Shown here piece after piece: positions 1 through 7,427 of a stretch of 35,788 bases of DNA. The DNA is from Bacillota bacterium. GTDB lineage: Bacteria; Bacillota; Desulfotomaculia; Desulfotomaculales; Desulforudaceae. Under the pieces are notes generated by a model, which made no database searches, had not been told where the DNA came from, and saw only the letters and a program-made list of their open reading frames with translations. The DNA lies in the NCBI GenBank assembly GCA_040757205.1, contig JBFLXL010000014.1, forward strand, positions 1 to 35,788, given 5' to 3'. How positions within the stretch are numbered: position 1 is the stretch's first letter; every line of letters starts with the position of its first letter. Both the position numbers and the translations under genes were made by a program.

Positions 1-81
1 GGCAAGGACCCGCTCCATGATGTCCAGTCTCCTGGCTTCCTTGGGTTTCAAGAAAACGTCTCCCTTCTTCATGAGTGACAT
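1..81 (-). CDS. Partial transposase N-terminus (insertion sequence, cut by window edge)
   Basis: The minus strand opens at an ATG at 81 (or an in-frame ATG at 72) and stays open to the window edge, giving 27 residues. The reading contains KPKEARRLDIMERVLA. This lysine- and arginine-rich helical start resembles the N-terminal helix-turn-helix region of ISNCY/IS481-type transposases, which often begin with a KEx(R/K)RLxxxxxVL pattern. No strong ribosome site is visible. The repeated motif just outside the gene (76-114) supports an IS end. The catalytic part lies outside the window, so the family is tentative. Confidence 0.5.
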   Translation of the reverse strand, partial: MSLMKKGDVFLKPKEARRLDIMERVLA

Positions 82-114
82 TTTCTCAGACCGCTTACGG
101 GGTGACAATATCAC
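76..114. repeat. Paired TGACAnTnTCnC motifs at the IS end
   Basis: TGACATTTTCTC (76-87) and TGACAATATCAC (103-114) are direct repeats sharing TGACAnTnTCnC. They start 27 bases apart and overlap or flank the transposase start. Spaced subterminal repeats of this kind are typical transposase-binding sites. The second copy is itself partly palindromic (GTGA-CAATA-TCAC). The exact outer boundary of the element cannot be fixed from one end. Confidence 0.4.
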
Positions 115-143
115 AGGCCAACAACACCGAAGGAAAATTTAAC

Positions 144-172
144 TTGTTAAATGGTTAGACTTTAGATAAGAT
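144..172 (+). promoter_or_regulatory. Candidate sigma-70-type promoter for the gene at 208
   Basis: TTGTTA (144-149), 17 bases, then TAAGAT (167-172). This lies in an AT-rich stretch about 35 bases upstream of the start at 208. The -35 and -10 boxes match the consensus at 5/6 and 4/6. Confidence 0.4.
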
Positions 173-207
173 AAGGTCTTGATGAATGTAAAGAGGGAGT
201 GACGGGC

Positions 208-792
208 TTGGCCGAAAGGATCAAAACCGCTCTGGAGAAGGCGATGGAACGGATCGCCGATATCCGGGTCTCCAATGAAGAACTCGAACAGGAGGAACAC
301 CGGGACGCCGGCAAATCGGCGGCGGCCCGGTTTCTCGTGGAGCGCAATTTCGACCTGGCGGCGGCACTGGCGGAGTACCCGGAGAACGGCGGCCCTTATT
401 TCCGGGGCGGTGCCGCCGAGATCCTGATTGAGAGCCTGCACCTGCCGGCCAACGAGGCCACGGCCGAGGCCAACCGGCGGGCGATGGAAGGGATTGGGCT
501 CCTAAAACGCGACCGGGAGACCATAATGCAGATCTTCAGCGAGTTGGAGTACCTCTTTGACTATTATCAGCAGGCGCTCCGCCAGGCGCAGCTGCATCTC
601 CGGGAGGCCTTTGAGCGCCGGGCGGGGGAGACGCAGCGACTGATCGAGGAGCAGACGGGGGTCAAAATGCGCGTGAACCCCGAGAACTCCCCTCAATTCC
701 GCGAGGAGTGGCTGCGGACCGCAAACCGGATCGACACGCAGTACGAGGAGTTCCTGAGGGAACACAAGGCCCGGCTGGCGGCCTGCCAATGA
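208..792 (+). CDS. Conserved coiled-coil protein of unknown function
   Basis: This 194-residue protein is not recognised as a known family. It is rich in Glu, Arg and Ala, with no predicted membrane segment or signal peptide. Long stretches around residues 1-45 and 105-190 look helical and coiled-coil forming, so the protein is probably soluble and cytoplasmic. The start is chosen as TTG at 208 because the AGAGGGAG ribosome site ends 9 bases before it; the in-frame GTG at 199 touches that site and is unlikely. A promoter-like pair lies upstream. The next gene, a DUF502 membrane protein, starts 40 bases downstream on the same strand, so the two may be co-transcribed. No function is proposed. 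Confidence 0.7.
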   Translation: MAERIKTALEKAMERIADIRVSNEELEQEEHRDAGKSAAARFLVERNFDLAAALAEYPENGGPYFRGGAAEILIESLHLPANEATAEANRRAMEGIGLLKRDRETIMQIFSELEYLFDYYQQALRQAQLHLREAFERRAGETQRLIEEQTGVKMRVNPENSPQFREEWLRTANRIDTQYEEFLREHKARLAACQ

Positions 793-832
793 CGGCAGGA
801 ACGCCGAACCGCCGACAGGGGGTCGTCGACCA

Positions 833-1462
833 ATGCTGAAAAGCATCCGCCGTTACCTGCTGACCGGGATCTTCGTCCTGCTGCCGGTCACCGTCACCGT
901 TTGGCTCTTGTGGAGCATCTTTGTCTTCATCGACGGGATAGTGGGCCGCATCATCATGTTTATGATCGGACGGCACCTCCCGGGGCTCGGTTTCCTGATC
1001 ACGGTGGTGGTGGTACTGCTGGCCGGCTTGTTGGCCACCAACCTGGTGGGCCGGAAGCTGTTCGAACTCTGGGAAGTGATCCTGCTCCGCATTCCGCTGG
1101 CCAACTCGATCTACAAAGTGACCAAGCAGATTGTCGACTCGATCAGCCGCCACGACAAGCAAGCGTTCCGGGAGGTGGTCCTGGTGGAGTTTCCGCGCCG
1201 GGGCTGCTGGGCTGTCGGGTTTCTGGTCGGCGAGGCCGAACCGGAGCTTTTCGGCCAGGCCGGTGAGGACATGGTCAAACTGTTCGCGCCGTCGGCCCTC
1301 AACCCTACCCAGGGCTATCTGCTCATCGTGCCGCGCAAAGACACCGTCCCTGTGCCCATTTCGGTGGAAGACGGCTTCAAGCTGGTGGTGTCCGCCGGAC
1401 TTGTGGCACCCAACCAGGCCGACCACAACCGCGCTGCGCAAATTGCCGCGACAGGCCGGTAA
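833..1462 (+). CDS. DUF502 family integral membrane protein
   Basis: This 209-residue protein has two strongly hydrophobic segments near residues 8-30 and 48-72, followed by a soluble C-terminal domain. The segment NSIYKVTKQIVDSIS and the later PRRGCWAVGFLVGE stretch are characteristic of the DUF502 family, which is widespread in bacteria and has no established biochemical role. The length fits the family. The ATG start has a GGGGG-type ribosome site about 10 bases upstream. The gene follows the coiled-coil gene at 208 with a 40-base gap and faces the rRNA methyltransferase gene convergently; no convincing terminator is visible in the 87-base gap. Confidence 0.85.
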   Translation: MLKSIRRYLLTGIFVLLPVTVTVWLLWSIFVFIDGIVGRIIMFMIGRHLPGLGFLITVVVVLLAGLLATNLVGRKLFELWEVILLRIPLANSIYKVTKQIVDSISRHDKQAFREVVLVEFPRRGCWAVGFLVGEAEPELFGQAGEDMVKLFAPSALNPTQGYLLIVPRKDTVPVPISVEDGFKLVVSAGLVAPNQADHNRAAQIAATGR

Positions 1463-1549
1463 AACCACGCCGTGAAGCGGCCTCACAGCCCGTCGGCGGG
1501 TGGATGAAGGTCATCGGCCGTTGGGACAGACCGGGGCGCGCCACCGGGG

Positions 1550-2692
1550 CTAAGCGCTGCTCCGGGGCGGCCGGGGGCCGAGAAACCAGTGGTAATGGCA
1601 CTCGAGGCGCCCGTTGTAAAGCTTGCGTTTTCGGTCCGCCCGCCGCCCGTACAGGCGCTCGAAGCCCCGGTGCGCGGTCAGGACGTAAACGGACCAGGTA
1701 TCGAGCCGGCTGAAGACCCGGCCCATTTCGGCATAAAGCCTCTCCACGGCCGCTTCTTCGCCCAGCCGTTCCCCGTAGGGCGGGTTGCAGACGACGCAAC
1801 CGTACTTGAGCCAGGAGCGGAAGTCTGCAAGGGGACGCCGGTGGAAGCGCACTTGTTCCTCCACTCCGGCTTCCCGGGCGTGGTAGCGGGCCAGGCTGAG
1901 CACCTCGCCGTCAGTATCCGCGCCCTCGATCTGCAACTCGCGGTCGTGAGCGATGGCGTGACGGGCGGCCGCCCGCGCCTCTTTCCAGAGCGCCGCCGGA
2001 ATCACCGGCCAGTGTTCGGCGGCGAACTCCCGCCCCAAACCCGGGGCGATGTTCAGCCCGATCAGGGCCGCTTCGATGGGGATGGTGCCCGACCCGCACA
2101 GGGGATCGACGAGCGGCCGGTCGGGCCGCCAGTAGCTGAGCTGCACCAGGGCGGCTGCGAGCGTTTCCTTCAGCGGGGCGAGGGCGGCCAGTTTGCGGTA
2201 GCCGCGCTTGTGCAGGCCGGCGCCGCTGGTGTCGATGGTCAGGGTGGCCTCGTCCTTCAAAAGCGCCACCTCGATGGTGTAGCGCGGCCCGTTCTCCTCG
2301 AACCACTCGCGGCGGTAGCGCCGTTTCAGCTTCTCCACCACGGCTTTCTTCACGATCGCCTGGCAGTCCGGCACGCTGAACAACTTCGACTTGACGGACT
2401 TGCCCTGCACCGGGAACGCGGCGTCGGCCGGAAGCCATTCCTCCCACGGCAGGGCCTTGGTCCGTTCAAAAAGCTCGTCGAAAGTAAGCGCCTGAAAACC
2501 GCCCATTTTCAACAGCACCCGGTCGGCGCTGCGCAGCCAGAGGTTGGCGCGGCAGATGGCCGCCGGAGCGGCTTTGAAAATGACCCGGCCGTTTTCGACG
2601 GTTACGTCTTGGTAACCGAGGTTTTGCACCTCACGGGCGACCACGGCCTCCAGGCCGAAGCCGGCCGTGGCGATCAGCTCAACGTTATCCAT
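1550..2692 (-). CDS. rlmL: THUMP-domain 23S rRNA (guanine-N2) methyltransferase, RlmL/YpsC type
   Basis: This protein is predicted to transfer a methyl group from S-adenosylmethionine to a guanine in 23S rRNA. It has 380 residues from the ATG at 2692. An N-terminal NELIATA-like segment and THUMP region (about 45-155) are followed by a Rossmann methyltransferase domain with the SAM motif DPLCGSGTIPIEA at about 196-208 and the catalytic NPPYGER motif at about 303-309. Length and motif order match the single-domain Firmicute enzymes rather than the fused E. coli RlmKL. The start at 2692 is chosen because family members begin just before (D/E)LIATA and GGAG lies 7 bases upstream. An extended TTG start at 2749 is possible but unlikely. 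The leader holds two further copies of the start region (see repeats 2681-2827). Confidence 0.9.
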   Translation of the reverse strand: MDNVELIATAGFGLEAVVAREVQNLGYQDVTVENGRVIFKAAPAAICRANLWLRSADRVLLKMGGFQALTFDELFERTKALPWEEWLPADAAFPVQGKSVKSKLFSVPDCQAIVKKAVVEKLKRRYRREWFEENGPRYTIEVALLKDEATLTIDTSGAGLHKRGYRKLAALAPLKETLAAALVQLSYWRPDRPLVDPLCGSGTIPIEAALIGLNIAPGLGREFAAEHWPVIPAALWKEARAAARHAIAHDRELQIEGADTDGEVLSLARYHAREAGVEEQVRFHRRPLADFRSWLKYGCVVCNPPYGERLGEEAAVERLYAEMGRVFSRLDTWSVYVLTAHRGFERLYGRRADRKRKLYNGRLECHYHWFLGPRPPRSSA

Positions 2693-2759
2693 AAACTGAC
2701 TCCGAACCAAACTTGATCGTCCGAATTTGTCGGCGCTCTTCGGGTTCAACGTTATTCAT
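2685..2759 (-). CDS. Upstream small ORF 2, overlapping the rlmL start
   Basis: The middle start cassette opens a 24-residue frame beginning MNNVEPEERRQIRTIK. Its TAA stop (2687-2685) lies inside codons 2-3 of rlmL, so a ribosome finishing this frame terminates next to the rlmL ATG. This geometry allows translational coupling. The peptide has no recognisable family, so it may be a leader peptide or a duplication by-product. Confidence 0.35.
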   Translation of the reverse strand: MNNVEPEERRQIRTIKFGSESVYG

Positions 2760-2778
2760 AGTTGACTCCAAACGTAAC

Positions 2779-2817
2779 TTACACTATCAGTTTTGTATTT
2801 TTTACAACGTTATTCAT
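2779..2817 (-). CDS. Upstream small ORF 1 of the rlmL leader (12 codons)
   Basis: The outermost start cassette opens a 12-residue frame, MNNVVKNTKLIV, ending in TAA at 2781-2779. GGAG lies 6 bases upstream of its ATG. It is AT-rich compared with its surroundings. It may be a translated leader peptide or only a by-product of the duplication; translation cannot be judged from sequence alone. Confidence 0.3.
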   Translation of the reverse strand: MNNVVKNTKLIV

Positions 2818-2979
2818 GGTTGACTCCGGACTCCCCGTCAATACCACCTTGCCAAAGTGCCGAAGCCGTTTGCTTGGGGCCCCGGACATCGCCATTGGCG
2901 CCGCCGCGTGTTGGGCAACGCCCGGCGCGCGGAGGTGACCGGCGTGGAGGCGGTATGCGCAATGGGCTCGGCTCACGAG

Positions 2980-4170
2980 CTAGCGGGCCTGCACGCGCGC
3001 CCCGTCTTGCACTTCGGACCCCGGGTGGACAATGACTTCTTCCCCCGTTTTCAGGCCGCCCGTTACTTCCGCCAAACCGGCCGCCTTGCGTCCCGGGACC
3101 ACCTCAACCTTCAGGGCCCGTCCGTCCCGGACGACGAACAGAAAGGTCCGGCCGTCCTGCCGGAAGAAGGCGGTCTCGGGCACCACCGTTTCACCCGGGG
3201 CCTCCTCGATAACGACCTCGACGTTTACCTGGAAGCCGGGCTTCAATTCGCGGGCGACCTCGGCGGCGACCTCGATCTCCACCCGGGCCTTGGATTCCCT
3301 TACTCCGAGTGCCGATACTGTCACGGTGCCCGAAGGGAACACCCGGGCCACCTTGCCGGCGGCGACGGTCGGCCCGCCGGCCAGGTGCCTGATGCGTACC
3401 GTTTGGCCCGCCGCTACCAGCGCCGCGTCCCGCGGTTCAATCTCGGCGTGGACTTCCAGGACCTCGGGATCGCCGAGTACGAAGAGCGGTGTTCCGGGAA
3501 CGACCGTGACCCCGGCCTCGACCATGCGCTCCAGGACCACGCCCGCCGCGGGGGCGGTCACCCGGGCCTGCCGCAGCTGGCGCCCGGCCTGCCGCTCCAG
3601 CGTGCGGGCGGCGTCCAGGCGGGCGGTAACGGTGTCCAGGGCCAGTTTTCCGGCTTCGGCCCGGGCCAAGTTCAGCGCCCCCACCTCCCTTGCCCGGCGC
3701 GCGTCTTCCAGGTCGGCGTCGGGGATCGCCTGGTGGGCGTGCAAGAACCCGGCGCGCTCAAGATTCGCCTCGGCGCGTTCCAGTTCCAGGGCGGCAAGCT
3801 CCAGCGCCACCCGGTTCTGCTCCGCGAGTTCGGCCTGCTGCGCTTCCAGGGTCCGTCTTTCGGCGGCGGCCAGCGCCAACCGGTCTTGGAGGACGGCGGT
3901 GTCGAAGGTGGCCAGCAGGTCGCCCGGCGCCACCCGGTCGCCCGCCGATACGGCAACCGAGACGACCTTGCCGCCGGCCTCCGCGTACACGTGTTCGGGC
4001 GCGGCGGCCTTCACGTCCCCGGTGCCCCGGACCGTGACCGTGAGGTCGGCCGCAACCACCGCGGCCGTCTGGACCGCCGCCGGCTGGAGCGCGGACGCCA
4101 AATAAGCGCCGCCCGCCAACAGCCCGGCAATGACGATCCCCAGTCCGACTTTCATTCTCCTGGACAGCAT
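2980..4170 (-). CDS. HlyD/MacA-type periplasmic-adaptor-like protein of an ABC exporter
   Basis: This 396-residue protein has one N-terminal membrane anchor (about residues 7-27). A lipoyl-like beta domain (AGGKVVSVAVSAGDRV, about 65-80) follows, then a long Ala/Glu/Arg-rich coiled-coil hairpin (about 95-200) and a beta-barrel C-terminal region with a G-rich end. This is the standard layout of membrane fusion proteins. It ends a three-gene unit ATPase, FtsX permease, adaptor; its start lies 15 bases after the permease stop. A second in-frame ATG at codon 6 is preceded by AGGAG at very short spacing, so the start is uncertain by five residues. In a Gram-positive-type cell it would link to the outer face of the membrane; the substrate is unknown. 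Confidence 0.85.
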   Translation of the reverse strand: MLSRRMKVGLGIVIAGLLAGGAYLASALQPAAVQTAAVVAADLTVTVRGTGDVKAAAPEHVYAEAGGKVVSVAVSAGDRVAPGDLLATFDTAVLQDRLALAAAERRTLEAQQAELAEQNRVALELAALELERAEANLERAGFLHAHQAIPDADLEDARRAREVGALNLARAEAGKLALDTVTARLDAARTLERQAGRQLRQARVTAPAAGVVLERMVEAGVTVVPGTPLFVLGDPEVLEVHAEIEPRDAALVAAGQTVRIRHLAGGPTVAAGKVARVFPSGTVTVSALGVRESKARVEIEVAAEVARELKPGFQVNVEVVIEEAPGETVVPETAFFRQDGRTFLFVVRDGRALKVEVVPGRKAAGLAEVTGGLKTGEEVIVHPGSEVQDGARVQAR

Positions 4171-4185
4171 CTCAAAGAAAACCCC

Positions 4186-6546
4186 CTATTCACGGTGTTT
4201 CGAGGCCTCCGCCAGGTTTAAGCGGTTCACATTGCGGATGGGCGGCCACTGGGCCATGGCCACCGCAATGATTATGCCCGTCACACTGAACAGGACCGTG
4301 GCCGGGTAAATGACCAGGCGGATGGTCATCAGGTCGCTGGAAAAGGCGGCGGCGAACCAGGCGGCCCAGGCGTAGCCGATGACGGTCCCCAGCACGAGGC
4401 CGGGAGCGGCGGGCAGCAGCCCCTCCGCGGCGACCAGCAGGCCAGTTCCTTTCCGGCTCATGCCCTGCAGGCGGAAACTCACCAGTTCGCGCGTCCGCTC
4501 GAGGGCGGTGATGGACGACATGCTGTACACGATGGCGCCCGCCAAAAACATACTGAATAAAAGCGCCACGCCCATGAAGCCGTACATCAGGTCCAACTGG
4601 CTCAGGATCTCCGCGCGCGCCTCGGCGATGCTTTGCACCCCGCCGACGAACGGGCGGTCCCGGGCGCGCTCCCGGAGCGCCTCCACGCCGCTCCCGGGAG
4701 CGGTGGTCACCAGGACTGCGGAGATGGGCGTGCCCGGTCCCAATACGGAGCGCGCTTCCTCGATCGGCAGGAAGCCGCCGATGCCGAACATTGTCTCGAC
4801 CGTGCCGGCCACCGTAACGTCACGGCTGGGCAGCCCGGCGACCATCGGTTCCAGGGTGACGGTGTCCCCTTCCTTCAGGTCCAGTTCCTTCAAAAGGTTC
4901 GAAGACAAGAGTATCCCGCCGCGTGACGGGGAGACCAGGTTTCCTTGCTCATGGCGCAACTCCAGGAGGCGGCCGTCCTCCGGCAGGCCGGTCAGTGGCC
5001 CTTCGTACTGCCGGTGCCCGTTGCGGTAGCGCACCGCTCCCTCGACCAGGGCTTCGGCTTTGTCGACCTCGGGCCAGAGGGCCACCTCGTTCACGGCGTC
5101 CCAGCCGGTGGGGCCGGTGAAATTGACGCGGGCTTCATAGCCGACCATGTCCCCGAAGTAGCGGTTCATCATGTCGTCGAACAAATCGTAGAAGGACCCG
5201 GAAAGCACCAGCAAGCCCAAAGCTACGCCCACGCCCGCGGCCGAAAAGTTGAACCGCCACGGGTTGCGGGTGATGTTCCGGACCGGAAACTTCCACAGCA
5301 CCGGCAGCCGGTCCATGAAGCCGAACCAGCGTTCCCCCCAGAAGCGACGGCCCAGCGGCGGGGCTGGGGCGCGCATGGCTTCCACCGGGTGGATGGAGGC
5401 GGCCGCCCGGGCCGAAAAGAACGAGGCGGCGAGACAGGTGCCCACTCCCAAGGCGACGGCGAAAAGCTGCACGTCCCAGTGGAACCCGCTGACCAGGTAG
5501 GGGATGTTGAAGTAGTCGGCGTACATGTTGGTCATGCTCACCGACAGCCAGTAGCCGAGGAGTGTCCCGGCCACGGAGCCCGTGCCTCCCACGGCCAGGG
5601 CGAAACCGAGGTAGTAGCCCATGATGTGCGTCCGGCTGTAGCCCAGCGCCCGCAAGAGTCCGATGTGGGAGCGCTGCTGCCGGACGATCCGCGCCAGGAG
5701 CACCAGGATGACCATCACGGCCGCGCCGAGGAAAATCACCGGCATCATGACCGACCAAGCCGAAAGCTGTTCCATCTCGCTCTCCAACATGCGGTAGCTG
5801 AACTGGTCCTCCCGCGCGACCAGGGTCCGGTACCCATAACCGGAAGCCAGTTCGCGCAACGCCTGCTCGACCGCGGCCGGGTCCGCTTCCGGACCGGTGA
5901 TCACGGCCAGTTCGTTGATCTGCCCGCCGCTGCCCAGGATCTCAGCCACGGTGTCGCGGGTCGCGAACATAACCGCGAACGAGTGACCGGAAAAGAACTG
6001 GTCGAGGCTGGGGGCCGCGAAAAGGTATTCGGGGCTCAAAACCAGGCCCCGGATCACCAGCTCCCGGCGCAGCCCCCCGGCGATCACATGGACCGGGTCG
6101 CCCGGTTCCAGCCCGTGGTGGGTGGCGAAATCACTGGTAATCAGGACGCCGCGCCGGTCCTCGGCGTCCAGGAAGCGGCCGCGGACCAGGTGCAGGTCGT
6201 TCACCGGGTCATCGCCGGGTCCGGGCCGGGAGATGATTCGGGCGTGCATCTTGTCGGGAGTGCCCGGGAGGTCCAGAGAGACGTCGTCCACGTACCGCCC
6301 GCTGACCAGGCGGACACCCTCGATGGCGCGGGCCGCCTCGGACAGGCCGGCGGGGGCGGCGGCGAAGTGCACGGTGCAGTCGGCCAGGAGCAGCCGGTCA
6401 AAGCTTGATTCCGCGGAGTCCCGCAGGTTGACCAGCGCCAGGTACATGGAGGAGAACATGGAGACACCCAGCGCCACCAAGAGGGCGACAGCGAGGAATT
6501 GTCCCTTGAAACTCCTGATGTCACGGAACAGTTTGCGCCCGAGCAT
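4186..6546 (-). CDS. FtsX/MacB-family ABC transporter permease
   Basis: This 786-residue membrane protein has an N-terminal transmembrane helix and a large extracytoplasmic MacB-PCD-like domain (about 45-230). Three helices form a first FtsX domain (about 265-390), then comes a second helix and extracytoplasmic domain (about 430-640) and a second FtsX domain with three helices near the C-terminus. This duplicated layout is typical of the long FtsX permeases that work as mechanotransmission exporters of lipids, peptides or drugs. The start ATG has GGTGA 6 bases upstream and lies 6 bases after the stop of the ATPase gene, indicating translational coupling. The HlyD-type adaptor follows directly. 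The substrate cannot be read from the sequence. Confidence 0.88.
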   Translation of the reverse strand: MLGRKLFRDIRSFKGQFLAVALLVALGVSMFSSMYLALVNLRDSAESSFDRLLLADCTVHFAAAPAGLSEAARAIEGVRLVSGRYVDDVSLDLPGTPDKMHARIISRPGPGDDPVNDLHLVRGRFLDAEDRRGVLITSDFATHHGLEPGDPVHVIAGGLRRELVIRGLVLSPEYLFAAPSLDQFFSGHSFAVMFATRDTVAEILGSGGQINELAVITGPEADPAAVEQALRELASGYGYRTLVAREDQFSYRMLESEMEQLSAWSVMMPVIFLGAAVMVILVLLARIVRQQRSHIGLLRALGYSRTHIMGYYLGFALAVGGTGSVAGTLLGYWLSVSMTNMYADYFNIPYLVSGFHWDVQLFAVALGVGTCLAASFFSARAAASIHPVEAMRAPAPPLGRRFWGERWFGFMDRLPVLWKFPVRNITRNPWRFNFSAAGVGVALGLLVLSGSFYDLFDDMMNRYFGDMVGYEARVNFTGPTGWDAVNEVALWPEVDKAEALVEGAVRYRNGHRQYEGPLTGLPEDGRLLELRHEQGNLVSPSRGGILLSSNLLKELDLKEGDTVTLEPMVAGLPSRDVTVAGTVETMFGIGGFLPIEEARSVLGPGTPISAVLVTTAPGSGVEALRERARDRPFVGGVQSIAEARAEILSQLDLMYGFMGVALLFSMFLAGAIVYSMSSITALERTRELVSFRLQGMSRKGTGLLVAAEGLLPAAPGLVLGTVIGYAWAAWFAAAFSSDLMTIRLVIYPATVLFSVTGIIIAVAMAQWPPIRNVNRLNLAEASKHRE

Positions 6547-6552
6547 GTCCGA

Positions 6553-7263
6553 TCACCAACTGATGAGTGTAGGGTCCAACGGTGACTCGTTGGCCTCGAT
6601 ACGATCGATCACCCCGTCGCGCATGTAAAGCACCCGGTCGCCCATCTTGCCGATGGGGGTGTTGTGGGTGATGATCACCACCGTCTTGCCCATCTCGCGG
6701 CTCGCGCGGTGGAGGAGCTGCAAAACCAGCAGGCCCGTACGGAAGTCGAGCGACCCGGTGGGTTCGTCGCAGAGCATCAGGTCCGGCTCCTTGGCGAGGG
6801 CGCGGGCGATGGCCACCCGCTGCTGTTCGCCGCCGCTCAGCTGGGAAGGGAAATTGCCTTCCTTTCCGGCCAAGCCGAGGCTCTCGAGGACGGGCGCGAA
6901 GGTGCCGCGCCGCCCAGCGATCTCCGCGCCCAGCGCAACGTTCTCGGTCACGGTGAGGTTGGAGATCAGGTCGAAGAACTGAAAGATGAAGCCGACGTGG
7001 TGGCGCCGGTAGGCGGTAAGCCGGTTGTCGCCGGCGACCGACAGATCCTGGCCTTCATACAGCAGCCGCCCGCCGCTGGGCTGATCGATGCCGCCCATGA
7101 GGTTTAACAACGTGCTCTTGCCCGAACCGCTGGGACCGAGGATGACCAGAATCTCACCCCGGTATACTGTCAAGTCGGTCGGTTTCAAGGCCGGGACCTC
7201 CACTTCGCCCATCCGGTAGGTTTTCCAAACCCCGGCCAGTTCCATGAGCACTTCCGGAGCCAT
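6553..7263 (-). CDS. ABC transporter ATPase, MacB/LolD type
   Basis: This 236-residue ATPase energises the adjacent FtsX permease. It shows Walker A (GPSGSGKST), the Q-loop region FIFQFFDL, the signature [15 protein letters not shown], Walker B ([12 protein letters not shown]) and the H-loop ITHN. The DEPTGSLD form and [11 protein letters not shown] near the N-terminus are typical of the LolD/MacB subfamily paired with FtsX permeases. The start at 7263 has GGTGA five bases upstream. A later ATG at 7245 lines up better with usual family starts and remains possible. It is the first gene of the exporter unit and is divergent from the beta-propeller gene at 7428. Confidence 0.9.
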   Translation of the reverse strand: MAPEVLMELAGVWKTYRMGEVEVPALKPTDLTVYRGEILVILGPSGSGKSTLLNLMGGIDQPSGGRLLYEGQDLSVAGDNRLTAYRRHHVGFIFQFFDLISNLTVTENVALGAEIAGRRGTFAPVLESLGLAGKEGNFPSQLSGGEQQRVAIARALAKEPDLMLCDEPTGSLDFRTGLLVLQLLHRASREMGKTVVIITHNTPIGKMGDRVLYMRDGVIDRIEANESPLDPTLISW

Positions 7264-7427
7264 CCAAATCACCCGCAATCCCGTCCGTAGCCGGTCCGAA
7301 CACCTTGTTCAATTTAATAACTTTCGGCAACGCTCGTCAAATCCATTCCGCATGGGAAAACGTCAAGCATTCAAAGATTGATTCCCGGGCCCCCGAGCGG
7401 GACCGGGCGGGAGGAGTGGATTTGGGG

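Larger units (their letters stand above)
2681..2827 (-). repeat. Triplicated ribosome-site plus start-codon cassette ahead of rlmL
   Basis: Three imperfect direct copies of a 22-23 base unit lie at 2806-2827, 2748-2769 and 2681-2703. On the minus strand each reads GGAGTCA, 3-4 bases, ATG(A/G)ATAACGTT, which is a Shine-Dalgarno sequence, spacer, start codon and the codons for M-(N/D)-N-V. The outer two copies differ at one position. The innermost copy is the true start of rlmL. The sequences between copies are unrelated, so this is not a simple tandem repeat. Confidence 0.8.

Noticed and set aside
1463-1549. Terminator between the DUF502 gene and rlmL
   Set aside because: Only a 4-5 bp GCCCG/CGGGT stem without a U-run was found.
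2857-4221. Plus-strand open frame of 454 codons opposite the HlyD-type gene
   Set aside because: Antisense shadow of a gene with a clear membrane anchor, lipoyl and coiled-coil pattern; no convincing ribosome site.
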